64,000 bases of DNA from Spongiimicrobium salis (GCF_043678055.1 NZ_JBHEQA010000001.1:1-64000); one strand, 5' to 3'; shown: positions 42,520 through 52,516, counted from the stretch's first letter. A program made the numbers and translations. The notes: generated by a model from the letters alone, not told the origin.

Positions 42520-43724
42520 ACTACCACTTGCTCATTGGATGCACGCTGTGCTCTTTCCCAATTTACGGATTGATTCCCCTTAAGATAGCGTCCAAAACCT
42601 AAATACACCGATAGGTTCATGATAAAAAAGTAATAGGGCACAAACAGTAATTTTAAGCGAATCTTCCTATGCTCTAAAAACCATCCCACTAAAGCCGCCA
42701 TGTAAAAAAGGATTTGTCCCAATAACAGGAGGTTGTACAACTGCAAAGTCCCTACCCCTTCTTTCAGGGCTAAAGCAATATTCAAAGGGATAATTAGCAA
42801 GAGTAACAATGGCGTAAGGGTCCATCGTAATACGCGATGCGAAATATACTGAAAAGACAATGTTCCATATTGAAATACATTCAGCAAGCTTCGCAATCGT
42901 ACTACCGATTGGATTCCGCCCGCAGAGATTCTAATTTTTCGTTTCAATTCTTCTTTTACATTTGCCGAAGCGGTTTCTATGGCATAGGCATTGGGGTTAT
43001 ATTGGATGGTATATCCGGACATGGCTACGCGCAAGGAAATCATAAAATCGTCCAAGAGTGTATCTTTTTCTACTTCTTGCCATAGGGCAGTACGTATGGC
43101 GAACAATTCTCCAGCTGCGCCTACCACTGAGTAGAGTTCCGCATCCCATTTTTTTAATTGGGACTCGTATCTCCAATAGAGTCCTTCCCCCGCTCCTGCA
43201 GCCGTATCCGCATCTTTGCTATAAATTCTTTTTTCCCCGGAAACACAGCCTACTTTAGGATTTCTAAACAATTGCACAATCTCTTTGATGGCGTCTTCTC
43301 CCAAGGTGGTGTTGGCATCGGAAAAAATTACAATAGGGGTTTCCACAAACTTCATCCCTCTATTCATTGCTGCAATCTTACCAGCTCGTTCTTCTTTATG
43401 ATGTACTGTGATATCCTTGTATTTTTTTAAGAGTTCCGGAGTACCATCATCGGATCCGTCCGTAACCCATAATTGTCGTACTTTTTCCTGAGGGTAATTC
43501 ATACTTTTTGAATTGGCCACTTTGGCATCCAAAAACGCCTTTTCGTTAAACGCGCTCATAAAAAGGGTCACTTCCGGTTCGTAATCCTCATTCCCCTTAT
43601 AGGTTTGATGCAGGCCCAGCATCCTCCTTATCTTAATGATCAGATACAATACGATACCATATCCCAGATACGAATAAAAAATAATGCCAAGGGCTATCCA
43701 GAAAAATAATTGAAGTAAGTCCAT
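42516..43724 (-). CDS. family 2 glycosyltransferase (membrane)
   Basis: The 402-residue protein has an N-terminal helix ('LFFWIALGIIFYSYLGYGIVLYLII'), a GT2 domain with 'VTLFMSAFNEKAFLDAKVANSK', 'DGSDDGT', the DxD-type 'IFSDANTTL', 'DDFMISLRVAMSGYTIQYNP' and 'KRKIRISAGGIQSV' (the acceptor/product-site region), and three or so C-terminal helices. It resembles processive or EPS-synthesising GT2 enzymes, adding one sugar on the cytoplasmic side. It is the last gene of unit 2, 4 bp after the acyltransferase gene. Confidence 0.92.
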   Translation of the reverse strand: MDLLQLFFWIALGIIFYSYLGYGIVLYLIIKIRRMLGLHQTYKGNEDYEPEVTLFMSAFNEKAFLDAKVANSKSMNYPQEKVRQLWVTDGSDDGTPELLKKYKDITVHHKEERAGKIAAMNRGMKFVETPIVIFSDANTTLGEDAIKEIVQLFRNPKVGCVSGEKRIYSKDADTAAGAGEGLYWRYESQLKKWDAELYSVVGAAGELFAIRTALWQEVEKDTLLDDFMISLRVAMSGYTIQYNPNAYAIETASANVKEELKRKIRISAGGIQSVVRLRSLLNVFQYGTLSFQYISHRVLRWTLTPLLLLLIIPLNIALALKEGVGTLQLYNLLLLGQILFYMAALVGWFLEHRKIRLKLLFVPYYFFIMNLSVYLGFGRYLKGNQSVNWERAQRASNEQVVV

Positions 43725-43728
43725 AGAT

Positions 43729-44343
43729 TTATACTTTTTCCCATTGTTGGGTTTGGTGATTGTATTTTTTTATAACACGTGCGGGGTTGCCCACCGCAAT
43801 GGAGAAGGGAGGTATATTTTTGGTCACTACACTTCCTGCTCCTATCTGACAGCGCTTTCCAATGGTTACTCCGGCAAGCACTACAGAATTTGCTCCAATA
43901 TGGGCTTCTTCTTCTATAGTAGTGGGCCTAATATCCAGGGGTTGCTCGCTGGAATTTTGATTGCCATTGGCATATCCATGATTAAAACCGGAAACAAAAA
44001 CATTTTGTCCCAAGCCAGAGCCGTTGCCCATGGTTACCGGTCCAATGACAACACTACCTATGCCTACCCTTACTTTATCGCCCAATAACACATCTCCCGA
44101 ACCGTTATTGATGGTGCAAAAAGATTCAATGGTGGTCAACATCCCAATTTCAAATCGTTTCCAGGGGAAAACATCAATCCTACTTCTACGGCGAATGACC
44201 GCTCCCTTTCCTTTTTTATGTTTCCATGGGTTCACTATCCACCGGACCCACAATCGAGGTCTTGGATTTCGTTTGGGCGCAATGGCTCTAAGTGCCCATT
44301 GTTTTAATGTTGGATTAGATTTTATTTTATTGACGATTCCCAT
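43729..44343 (-). CDS. hexapeptide-repeat acyltransferase
   Basis: The 204-residue protein consists largely of left-handed beta-helix hexapeptide repeats ('VLLGDKVRVGIGSVVIGPVTMGNGSGLGQNVFVSG', 'AHIGANSVVLAGVTIGKRCQIGAGSVVTKNIPPFSIAVGNPARVI'), including an active-site type His in GFNHGY. It probably O-acetylates a sugar of the glycan; the exact acceptor is unknown. Neighbours on both sides are glycosyltransferases in the same unit. Confidence 0.9.
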   Translation of the reverse strand: MGIVNKIKSNPTLKQWALRAIAPKRNPRPRLWVRWIVNPWKHKKGKGAVIRRRSRIDVFPWKRFEIGMLTTIESFCTINNGSGDVLLGDKVRVGIGSVVIGPVTMGNGSGLGQNVFVSGFNHGYANGNQNSSEQPLDIRPTTIEEEAHIGANSVVLAGVTIGKRCQIGAGSVVTKNIPPFSIAVGNPARVIKKYNHQTQQWEKV

Positions 44344-44353
44344 ACCTTCTATT

Positions 44354-45559
44354 TTAAGCGCTGACTTTTTGCACTTTTAAAATGCAGTTATAAATCTCGT
44401 TTACATTATTTTCCCAGCTATGGGATAGGCCATAGGCTCTTCTTTCTTCTTGTAATTCTTTAGAATCTTCCTCCAATGCTTGTTCAATGAGATTCACATA
44501 ATCTTTAGGGGTCACCCCTAAATACGTATGTTCCTTGAAATATTCCATGGCCTTAGTGGCCGATGCAACAGTAGGTTTTCCCAAGGCCAGGTATTCATCG
44601 ATCTTACGAGGGTAATTCCCTATGGTAGCGTCATTGATCAGTTGGGGGTTTATGGCCACATCAAAACCTTTGATATAATTTGGTAACGCTTTGGCATCAC
44701 GGCTCCCCAAAAAATATACATTGTTCAATTCGTGTAACTCAGAATCTGCAAAAACATCATCTTGAGGGCCAACGAGAACCACACTCCAATCTTCTCTGGC
44801 ATTCGCGATATATTCTATAATTTCAATACTCAACCTACGACTGGAAAGGAAGCCAACATACCCAATGATGGGGCCCTTGATCGCCTGTATATCTTCTGGC
44901 ACTGTTATTTTTCGTTTTTGATCGTTGAAAAGGCTGGTATCGCAGCCTTGACCCACCATATAGGAATGGGCTGTAAACTTCTTGCCATACTCTGTATAAA
45001 GGGTAGAATTGTTCACAACACAGTCGGCAGTCTGTATCAATTGGGGTTCCAAACGAACACCGTTCTTTCGCCAATAGGGGTTTTTGGTCAGATAGTCCCG
45101 CATATAATACATATAGAAGACCGGGTCCAAAAACGTTTTGATATACTGCCCCAAAAACATGGAACTATCATTGAATACGATATAATCCTTAAACCCAAGA
45201 CGAGAAATAGCTGTGGAAATATCCTTGCAAAAGCGTTTTCCATTTCTTTTGTTCAGGAAATCGAATAGTTTGGGCCGTGTTATGAAATTTATGGATTCAG
45301 TAAGTGTTTTTGGATAGAGGTTCCATAAATTTTCCTGTACCGATACCAGATCTTCCATCTTTCCTCTTTTCACGGCAAGACGTTTTTGAATCTTTTTGGT
45401 CTTTCTTTCCCGAATCGCTGAAATTCTGTCCAAAGGAGGATTGACATAGAGTACACGGTTATGTTTTGCAAATTCCATTGCAATATTCTTGCAATTGCTT
45501 CCTATTTCAATATCCCATGCCTGAATGCCAAAAACGATGATATCCCTATTCTTAATCAT
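44354..45559 (-). CDS. GT-B glycosyltransferase (family 4-like)
   Basis: The 401-residue cytoplasmic protein has a Rossmann-type N-terminal half ('RDIIVFGIQAWDIEIGSNCKNIAMEFAKHNRVLYVNPP') and a C-terminal donor-binding half with 'GPIIGYVGFLSSRRLSIEIIEYIANAREDWSVVLVGPQ', 'VYFLGSRDAKALPNYIKGFDVAINP' and 'NYPRKIDEYLALGKPTVAS' (E-x7-E-like region). This is a GT4-like layout; the sugar added is unknown. Its start overlaps the end of the next upstream gene by 8 bp. Confidence 0.9.
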   Translation of the reverse strand: MIKNRDIIVFGIQAWDIEIGSNCKNIAMEFAKHNRVLYVNPPLDRISAIRERKTKKIQKRLAVKRGKMEDLVSVQENLWNLYPKTLTESINFITRPKLFDFLNKRNGKRFCKDISTAISRLGFKDYIVFNDSSMFLGQYIKTFLDPVFYMYYMRDYLTKNPYWRKNGVRLEPQLIQTADCVVNNSTLYTEYGKKFTAHSYMVGQGCDTSLFNDQKRKITVPEDIQAIKGPIIGYVGFLSSRRLSIEIIEYIANAREDWSVVLVGPQDDVFADSELHELNNVYFLGSRDAKALPNYIKGFDVAINPQLINDATIGNYPRKIDEYLALGKPTVASATKAMEYFKEHTYLGVTPKDYVNLIEQALEEDSKELQEERRAYGLSHSWENNVNEIYNCILKVQKVSA

Positions 45560-46718
45560 ACTGATCCTGTTTTATTTCTTGGTATACTTCCTTATACAGT
45601 GCCAATACATTTTGGGACATCGCCGACCAAGAGAAATTCTTTGCTCTCTGTATGCCTTTTTCGGCCAATACTTTTGCCAATTGTTGATCGTCTACCAACG
45701 TATGTATTGCTGCTGTAATTTCTTCTGGTTTGAAGGGGTCAATAATCAATGCAGCTTCTTCTCCTGCCACTTCGGGCATAGAAGACGTATTTGAAGTGAT
45801 TACAGGAACGCCACAGGCCATTCCTTCCAAAATTGGAATTCCAAAGCTCTCCCTCAAGGAAGGATATAGAAAAATACGGCACTGACTAATAATGGCAGGT
45901 AATTCCATATTAGGGACATATCCCAACAATAGGATATGTTTCCGTAATTGAGGCATTCCAATGGAGTGTAACAATTTTTGCAATTCGTGTTCGTCATAAT
46001 CCAACATTACCAGCTGGTACTTTTCGGAAACCGCTTCATTAAAGTTTCCAAAGGCTTCCAATACACCGCGTGTATTCTTTTTGGGATCTGTGTTTCCCAG
46101 GAAGAAAAAGAAATTATCCGGCAAACCATATTTTTCTTTTATGGCCTGTAGCACTACTTCATTCCTTACTTTCTTGAAATGGGAACCAACGCCATTGTAG
46201 ATGGCTGTTAACCGATTGTCCTTAAACTTGAAATAGCTGTTAATTCGTTTTTTTTCATAATTGGAAACTGTAATTACTTTTTTACTTTTTTTAATAACTC
46301 CGGGCACGAACCATCTTCGGTACATATTTCCCAATTTTTGATACCAGGTACCCTCTTTTTTGAAAATACTGATGCTTTCCAAATAAATAATGTCGTGCAA
46401 AGTGGTAATCAAGGGAACCTTGGAGAAAAGAGGTCCGGTATTACTGGTACAATGTAGTAAATCGCAACCCTCTTCCTTTGCAGCTCTGGGTAGCGCTATT
46501 TGCTCCCAACCTGGATACCCGAACTTAGACCTAAGGGGAACAATTTTAAAATTTGAAGTGAGTGGGATGCAGGTATCGTCTTCGTCTGGTTTTACAAAGA
46601 TGACATATTCATTGACGGTATCAATTTTTTGTAGGTTTTTGATCAATTCCAAAGCCACCATATCCATTCCGTGCTTTTTTTTGCGATACAGTCGTTGTCC
46701 TTCTATTCCTATTTTCAT
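45552..46718 (-). CDS. family 4 glycosyltransferase
   Basis: The 388-residue protein is a GT-B enzyme: 'MKIGIEGQRLYRKKKHGMDMVALELIKNLQ', 'PLITTLHDIIYLESISIFKK', 'ITVSNYEKKRINSYF', 'FFFLGNTDPKKNTRGVLEAF', 'ILLLGYVPNMELPAIISQCRIFLYPSLRESFGIPILEGMACGVPVITSNTSSMPEVAGEEAALIIDP', which contains the donor-site ESFG-x3-LE signature. It transfers a sugar to the lipid-linked glycan. It lies 17 bp after the upstream GT2 gene and overlaps the downstream gene by 8 bp. Confidence 0.95.
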   Translation of the reverse strand: MKIGIEGQRLYRKKKHGMDMVALELIKNLQKIDTVNEYVIFVKPDEDDTCIPLTSNFKIVPLRSKFGYPGWEQIALPRAAKEEGCDLLHCTSNTGPLFSKVPLITTLHDIIYLESISIFKKEGTWYQKLGNMYRRWFVPGVIKKSKKVITVSNYEKKRINSYFKFKDNRLTAIYNGVGSHFKKVRNEVVLQAIKEKYGLPDNFFFFLGNTDPKKNTRGVLEAFGNFNEAVSEKYQLVMLDYDEHELQKLLHSIGMPQLRKHILLLGYVPNMELPAIISQCRIFLYPSLRESFGIPILEGMACGVPVITSNTSSMPEVAGEEAALIIDPFKPEEITAAIHTLVDDQQLAKVLAEKGIQRAKNFSWSAMSQNVLALYKEVYQEIKQDQYD

Positions 46719-46735
46719 GGTATTTCGTTTAATGA

Positions 46736-47944
46736 TTAATGAATCGTACCATGCTCGGTATGTATAAACTTCTTATTGGCTCCTTTGAGTTTAAACAAAG
46801 AGACAAACATCAACACAAATGCCCGGGGTAAGGTCAATATGGCTTTTAGGGTCTGTCTTGTATAAAATTTCACAGGAATAGCCATAATAAAGGCTGTACA
46901 GACCACGGAAAAGATAGTTATCCAAACAAAGAGGGGCATACTTAAGAAGGTCGTTCTTAAAAAAAAGAAATTCACGAGAACATACACTGCGGTCAAAAGG
47001 CTTACTCCTCCTGCCAATAATACTCTAGGTGGGGAGATCATTTGGTACACCTTATCGAAAAAATCGATATTGCCCCGAAGCAAAAGTTCTTTGATCCCAG
47101 AACCAATAAAGCGTCTAAAATAGATAAACTGGGCCGATAGCCATCGTTTACGTTGATTGGCGAAAACGGCGGCTTTTTGAACTTTTTCATCATAGACCAG
47201 GGCATGATGTAAGTATTCAATCTTTTCTCCTCTTCTCAATAGTTTCAATTCCAACTCTTTGTCAAATCCTCCTACGGCATTCACCTGGGCCATGGTCTTT
47301 TTAAAAAATGCATAGTTGAACCCCATCCCAGAACCGATCAATGCCGATGACAATCCAAGGGCGCGATGGCCTTTCCTAAAAATATGATTATTTACCTCTT
47401 CGCTAATCGCATCTAATATGGCAAAGGAAGTATTGGTGTTTTTTGCCACTCGATGCCCTTGAACAACCTGATATCCGCTATGGAAAGCCTCGTTCATTTT
47501 ACGTATGAATGCCGTTTCCATAATATTATCGGCATCCAGCACCAAGGCTACATCATAAGCATCACCAATAGTTTCCATAGCTTTATTTAGGGCTTTGGAC
47601 TTGGTACTCACTTCAAAATCTACTTCAATGAGTCTTATGGGCAACTTTTTTAATTGTTCAAGTGTAGATGGTTTAAAGGAATCCGCTATGACTACGATTT
47701 CAAAAAAGGCTTTGGGATAGTCCTGATCCAATGCTTTCCTCGCAACATCAACAATCACGGCATCTTCTTTATACCCGGGGATAAGAACCGCAAACTTTTT
47801 GTGCGGTATGTCTTCGTTTGACTTATTTCCCCTTTTTCCGAAAAGTCCGGCTAAAGAGAATATAAAAATGTATACCGCTGCTGAGCCTAAGTAGAGTACC
47901 AAAAGCCATTCTATAGCATTGATAAGGAGTTTAAAATAATCCAT
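46736..47944 (-). CDS. processive-type family 2 glycosyltransferase
   Basis: The 402-residue membrane protein has an N-terminal helix (about 10-35), a GT2 domain with 'FAVLIPGYKEDAVIVDVARKALDQDYPK', 'LVLDADNIM' (DxD), 'YQVVQGHRVAKNTNT' and the processive signature QRKRW ('VFANQRKRWLSAQFIYF'), then several C-terminal helices. The QxxRW motif is shared with cellulose and hyaluronan synthases, so it may add repeated sugars rather than one. It lies 29 bp after the UDP-xylose synthase gene. Confidence 0.93.
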   Translation of the reverse strand: MDYFKLLINAIEWLLVLYLGSAAVYIFIFSLAGLFGKRGNKSNEDIPHKKFAVLIPGYKEDAVIVDVARKALDQDYPKAFFEIVVIADSFKPSTLEQLKKLPIRLIEVDFEVSTKSKALNKAMETIGDAYDVALVLDADNIMETAFIRKMNEAFHSGYQVVQGHRVAKNTNTSFAILDAISEEVNNHIFRKGHRALGLSSALIGSGMGFNYAFFKKTMAQVNAVGGFDKELELKLLRRGEKIEYLHHALVYDEKVQKAAVFANQRKRWLSAQFIYFRRFIGSGIKELLLRGNIDFFDKVYQMISPPRVLLAGGVSLLTAVYVLVNFFFLRTTFLSMPLFVWITIFSVVCTAFIMAIPVKFYTRQTLKAILTLPRAFVLMFVSLFKLKGANKKFIHTEHGTIH

Positions 47945-47973
47945 GGGGTGTAGTTTGGGGTGATGAATAAAAC

Positions 47974-48942
47974 TTAGGTCGTTATTATCTTGCTTTTTAA
48001 GCTGTTCTTCAAAAGTTCATCAAAATAAACAATAGTATCAACCAGTCCTGATCTCAAGGGTACTCGAGGAGACCATCCTTTTAATTTTTCCTGGGCCAAT
48101 TGAATATCCGGCTTGCGCTGTGTGGGATCATCTGAAGGCAAAGGCAAATGGATGATTTTAGAGTTACTTTCCGTAAGTTCAATAATATTCTTTGCCAATT
48201 CCAACATGGTAAATTCTACTGGATTTCCAATATTTACAGGTCCGATAAAATCGTCATCGGTATCCATCATTTTTATCATCCCATCTACGAGATCACTGAC
48301 GTATTGGAAACTTCTAGTTTGCGTACCGTCTCCAAAAATGGTAATATCCTGTCCCTGAAGCGCTTGTACAATAAAATTGGAAACCACTCTTCCATCGTCC
48401 GGTTCCATTCTAGGACCATAGGTATTAAAAATTCTGATGATCTTTACTCGTACATCGTTGGATTGATGATAATTAACGAAAAGAGATTCTGCACATCGCT
48501 TCCCTTCATCATAACAGGAACGGGCGCCTATAGGGTTTACATGTCCCCAATAACTTTCCGACTGCGGATGCATTTCCGGATCTCCGTAGACCTCACTTGT
48601 AGAGGCTTGTAACACTTTGGCCCCTATACGTTTCGCCAACCCCAACATATTAATGGCCCCCATCACAGAAGTTTTAATGGTTTTGATGGGGTTGTGTTGG
48701 TAATGTACCGGGGAAGCCGGACATGCCAAATTGTAAATTTCATCAACTTCAATAAAATAAGGCATGGTCACATCATGTCTTACCAATTCAAAATAAGGAT
48801 TACTCATTAAGTGGGCTACCTTACTTTTTCGCCCTGTGAAATAGTTATCTAGACAAATTACCTCATTTCCTTCATTCAAAAGACGTTCGCAAAGATGTGA
48901 CCCAACAAAACCGGCTCCTCCTGTTACTAATATGCGTTTCAT
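47974..48942 (-). CDS. UDP-glucuronate decarboxylase (UDP-xylose synthase)
   Basis: This 322-residue short-chain dehydrogenase-type protein has 'ILVTGGAGFVGSHLCERLLNEGNEVICLDNYFTGRKSKVAHL', 'EIYNLACPASPVHYQHNPIKTIKTSVMGAINMLGLAKR', 'TSEVYGDPEMHPQSESYWGHVNPIGARSCYDEGKRCAESL' (YDEGK) and 'VKIIRIFNTYGPRM'. All are hallmarks of UDP-GlcA decarboxylase, which makes UDP-xylose. It follows ugd by 15 bp; the two steps are UDP-Glc to UDP-GlcA to UDP-Xyl. Confidence 0.95.
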   Translation of the reverse strand: MKRILVTGGAGFVGSHLCERLLNEGNEVICLDNYFTGRKSKVAHLMSNPYFELVRHDVTMPYFIEVDEIYNLACPASPVHYQHNPIKTIKTSVMGAINMLGLAKRIGAKVLQASTSEVYGDPEMHPQSESYWGHVNPIGARSCYDEGKRCAESLFVNYHQSNDVRVKIIRIFNTYGPRMEPDDGRVVSNFIVQALQGQDITIFGDGTQTRSFQYVSDLVDGMIKMMDTDDDFIGPVNIGNPVEFTMLELAKNIIELTESNSKIIHLPLPSDDPTQRKPDIQLAQEKLKGWSPRVPLRSGLVDTIVYFDELLKNSLKSKIITT

Positions 48943-48957
48943 ATGTTATTTTTTAAA

Positions 48958-50325
48958 TTATAATACAGCTTCCTTCTGAATTTCTTCACGTTTGGCAGAA
49001 CTATCAATGGTCTCTCTACCTATGCTATAGTAGGTATACTCTAAATCTTTCATCTCTTCCGGATCGTAAATATTTCTCCCATCGAAAATAAGTTTGTTGT
49101 TCATGATCTTATCCAAGATTCTGAAGTTGGGCATTCTAAACTCGGACCATTCCGTAACCACGAGCAATGCGTCTATTTCAATACAGGCATCATATTCGTC
49201 TTTGGCGTATACGACACTGTCTTTTAAGGTATGTTTTGCCTCTTCCATAGCTACTGGATCGTAAACTCTGATTTCAGCGCCCATGGCCAGTAATTGTTCA
49301 ATAATGACAAGGGAAGGCGCCTCGCGCATATCATCGGTCTTGGGTTTAAAAGCCAATCCCCAAATACCAAATTGTTTCCCTTTGAGGTTATCCCCAAAAT
49401 GAGATTTCACTTTTTCCACAAGCTTTGATTTTTGCTTGTAGTTTACACTTTCCACGGCTTTTAACACTTCTAAAGAATGACCATATTCGTCAGCAGTACG
49501 TACTAAAGCCTGCACATCCTTTGGAAAACAACTCCCGCCATAGCCAGTGCCCGGATAAATGAACTTATTCCCAATTCTTGCGTCAGAACCTATTCCTTTG
49601 CGGACTAAGTCTACATTGGCACCAACCAACTCGCACAGATTGGCGATATCGTTCATAAAACTGATCTTGGTAGCCAACATGGAATTGGCGGCGTATTTGG
49701 TCATTTCTGAGGAGGAGATATCCATAAACAAGAGCGGATGTCCATTCATCAGAAAAGGTTTGTATAGTCTTTTCAATGTTTTTTGGGCCCTATTGGTTTC
49801 AACGCCCACAACAATTCTATCCGGTTTTAAAAAATCATTGATGGCACTTCCTTCCTTTAAAAATTCAGGATTGGACGCCACATCAAAAGGAATATCCACA
49901 TTTCGTTTTTTAAGTTCCTCTGCGACAACGGCTTTTACTTTATGCGAAGTTCCTACAGGTACCGTACTTTTAGTAATTACTACTTTGTAGTCTTGCATGT
50001 GCTGCCCTATTTCGCGAGCAACGCCTAAGACATACTTTAAATCTGCACTACCATCTTCATCCGGTGGCGTTCCAACAGCAATGAAAACCGCATCACTATC
50101 TTCAATCCCTTTCGCAAGATTGGTCGTAAAGGTGATTCTTCCTTTTTCCAAGTTTCGCTCCAAAAGACTATCTAGTCCCGGTTCGTAGATCGGCACCTGC
50201 CCATCCAATAACATTTTTACTTTTCTCTTATCGATGTCAACACAAGTAACATCAATACCCGTTTCGGCAAAGCATGTCCCTGTTACTAGACCGACATATC
50301 CGGTACCTACTACAGTAATTTTCAT
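48958..50325 (-). CDS. ugd: UDP-glucose 6-dehydrogenase
   Basis: Ugd oxidises UDP-glucose to UDP-glucuronate. The 455-residue protein has 'MKITVVGTGYVGLVTGTCFAETGIDVTCVDID', 'TKSTVPVGTSHKVKAVV', 'NPEFLKEGSAINDFLKPDRIVVG', the catalytic Cys in 'YPGTGYGGSCFPKDVQAL', and 'WGLAFKPKTDDMREAPSL'. It is first in unit 2 and is preceded by the shared exopolysaccharide promoter. Confidence 0.97.
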   Translation of the reverse strand: MKITVVGTGYVGLVTGTCFAETGIDVTCVDIDKRKVKMLLDGQVPIYEPGLDSLLERNLEKGRITFTTNLAKGIEDSDAVFIAVGTPPDEDGSADLKYVLGVAREIGQHMQDYKVVITKSTVPVGTSHKVKAVVAEELKKRNVDIPFDVASNPEFLKEGSAINDFLKPDRIVVGVETNRAQKTLKRLYKPFLMNGHPLLFMDISSSEMTKYAANSMLATKISFMNDIANLCELVGANVDLVRKGIGSDARIGNKFIYPGTGYGGSCFPKDVQALVRTADEYGHSLEVLKAVESVNYKQKSKLVEKVKSHFGDNLKGKQFGIWGLAFKPKTDDMREAPSLVIIEQLLAMGAEIRVYDPVAMEEAKHTLKDSVVYAKDEYDACIEIDALLVVTEWSEFRMPNFRILDKIMNNKLIFDGRNIYDPEEMKDLEYTYYSIGRETIDSSAKREEIQKEAVL

Positions 50326-50358
50326 AATATTTGGTTTGAAGTTTTTAATCTATTTATG

Positions 50359-50421
50359 TAAATATATTCTTACTTTTTAATAAGTTTTAACTTATGTTGT
50401 GAAAATTGAATTTCATGTTGT
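50359..50421 (-). promoter_or_regulatory. exopolysaccharide-type promoter of ugd and unit 2
   Basis: On the minus strand ACAACAT occurs at 50394-50400 and again 21 bp upstream at 50415-50421. CACAAC (50396-50401) is followed after exactly 29 bp by TATATTTA (50359-50366). Start site near 50352, about 27 nt before the ATG. Confidence 0.75.
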
Positions 50422-50515
50422 CAATAGCTATTAAATTGTTTTTCCTCCCCTTATAATCCTCTCTCTAACCCTATTGAAAGGGTATGAACGCTATATTTTC
50501 AAGGGTAATCCTTAT

Positions 50516-52489
50516 TTACTGACGCACGTACCAATCTACATTCTGCGTTCCTCCGGAATTGGCCCAATTCACAAATCTTGGATACTGCAGAGTAATAGGC
50601 ACCGACTCTGGAGGGGTATCAAAACCTTCATAGATATTCAATGCCCAGGGCAGATTGGTCCTAGTTTTATAATAACGGCCTACGGTAGCATCAGAGAAAT
50701 CGTCTCCTGTTCCTAAAAAATCAGCCTTACTCGTAGGAGCCAAATCAGGTAAATGCACCTCCCTTGAGCGCGTAGCATTGGCAATTAAAAAAGTGTTGAA
50801 GGGGACATCGCCCAATAAAGAACCCTCTATGCCTGCTGTGAATTCCACGGTAATGGTCACGGTAGTTCCTTTTAAATCAAAAGCATCACCAACCGCTAGA
50901 ACTACTGTTTCATTGGCTGCAGTACCAGTTTCTGTTCCATTGGCAGCTACCGTTTCATAGCCTCCATTCAAGATCTGACCATCTATACTTTCTATTAAGC
51001 TGGGATCTATGGGCAATACAAAACCAAAGCCATTATGCAAGGCTCCGCCTATCTCCTCAATGGTAAAAGTAGCTTCCAAGGAAGTAATCAAATTATCGGA
51101 ATTTGCGATGAGATTAAAAGCATAATCCAGCGCAAGGTCGTTGAAGTCATAATCTCCCTGACTGGGCCATAGATCCTCAAAAACTAATTTTCCGGAAGAA
51201 TTCACCGAAGGAGAAAAATTATTAAAAGCTCTATTGGGATCAAAAGGGAAATCGTCCAATTCATCATTGATTCCATCCCCATCGGCATCCGTAGCTGCTT
51301 GTATTTGTGCTAAATTCCCAATTTGTATGGCATCTACAGGGTTAGACCTTGCGTAAAAGACGGCATCATTAAAATCATCATCCGTAGGACCATCCCTAAA
51401 CAAATCTTCAAAACCTAATAAAGTGAGTTCCCTGCCTTCGTCATATAATAATACCATATGATTTCTGCGTGCTGCGGTACTTTCGGGATTGAAATCGGGA
51501 TTGGAATAATAAATACCTAAGTTGGCATCATTAACTCCGGAACCTGTCCATCCGTTGGGCACGATAAACCAGGAGACTACGGTATTGGCCGGAAATCTCC
51601 CCAAGTATACTCGATCCCCTGAAATTAAATCTCCTCCAGAAAATCGAAAAGATACATTAGGAAAAATAATATTATGGGCATCTATGTCATCCGCCGTAGC
51701 AGGTTCCGAACCGATAGGATATGAATAATACCCCAGCGTATTTCGATATCCAGCTCCTTCCGAAACAAAGGTTACCCATACATCTGCTTCTTTGGTAATG
51801 ATCAGGCTGGTTTCTTTTCCCGCCAAAAAATCTGGATTCGAAGCCGGAATCCCACCTGGTACGTTTTCAGGTAAAGATGCGTTGATGTCATCCAATAAAT
51901 TCTGTTCAATCACGTCGGAAAACGCTAAGTTTTCGGGTACGCCAAGGTTATCAAAGCTGTCAATGAAGACAAAATCCCCTACCCGTTGGGTGAGTCCTCC
52001 TCCTTTTCGTTGGGGTCGTAACTGGCCTTTTCCGGCATTGCCATTCCGCACGTACAAAGGCCTATAATCAAAGGCAACTGTATTTGCTTGTACGGGTAGA
52101 CGCACATTATCTACCAATCCAATATAATTGGAAAACAATAGCAAACTATCCGTGCGTGCACTCATCGTAAATTGTTTTTCATAGTGACCACTATCGTCAA
52201 AGGCCCCCTTACCGATCAGTATACTATCGCTTACCCCCATCTTGCCGTAGAGGGTAAAAACAGCTCCCGTTAAATGCGAAGGAACATCCAATTCCAAGGT
52301 CACATTTTTACTTGTAGCGTAATCAAAGGTAGACGAGACATTCAGGGCACTTAAAGGGTCATTGGGATCTTCGTTCCCCGAACCATCTGGAATTTCATCC
52401 ACAATAGGGTCGCCTAAATCGTTCTTGCTTACACATCCAATGATGCTTAGCACAGCACATAACAGCAGAATCAATTTCGTTGTTTTCAT
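50516..52489 (-). CDS. LruC domain lipoprotein
   Basis: The 657-residue protein has a lipoprotein signal (MKTTKLILLLCAVLSIIGCVSK), an N-terminal beta-rich part, a DUF4114-like part ('WVTFVSEGAGYRNTLGYYSYP'), the Ca-binding-like 'DADGDGINDELDDFPFDP', and then the LruC domain ('LVFEDLWPSQGDYDFNDLALDYAFNLIANSDNLITSLEATFTIEEIGGALHNGFGFVLP'). LruC proteins in Bacteroidota are exported, probably surface-linked, and their function is unknown. It is the last gene of the exopolysaccharide export unit, 27 bp after a glycosyltransferase. Confidence 0.9.
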   Translation of the reverse strand: MKTTKLILLLCAVLSIIGCVSKNDLGDPIVDEIPDGSGNEDPNDPLSALNVSSTFDYATSKNVTLELDVPSHLTGAVFTLYGKMGVSDSILIGKGAFDDSGHYEKQFTMSARTDSLLLFSNYIGLVDNVRLPVQANTVAFDYRPLYVRNGNAGKGQLRPQRKGGGLTQRVGDFVFIDSFDNLGVPENLAFSDVIEQNLLDDINASLPENVPGGIPASNPDFLAGKETSLIITKEADVWVTFVSEGAGYRNTLGYYSYPIGSEPATADDIDAHNIIFPNVSFRFSGGDLISGDRVYLGRFPANTVVSWFIVPNGWTGSGVNDANLGIYYSNPDFNPESTAARRNHMVLLYDEGRELTLLGFEDLFRDGPTDDDFNDAVFYARSNPVDAIQIGNLAQIQAATDADGDGINDELDDFPFDPNRAFNNFSPSVNSSGKLVFEDLWPSQGDYDFNDLALDYAFNLIANSDNLITSLEATFTIEEIGGALHNGFGFVLPIDPSLIESIDGQILNGGYETVAANGTETGTAANETVVLAVGDAFDLKGTTVTITVEFTAGIEGSLLGDVPFNTFLIANATRSREVHLPDLAPTSKADFLGTGDDFSDATVGRYYKTRTNLPWALNIYEGFDTPPESVPITLQYPRFVNWANSGGTQNVDWYVRQ

Positions 52490-52516
52490 GATATAAGATT
52501 TTTGGGGTTAATCATT

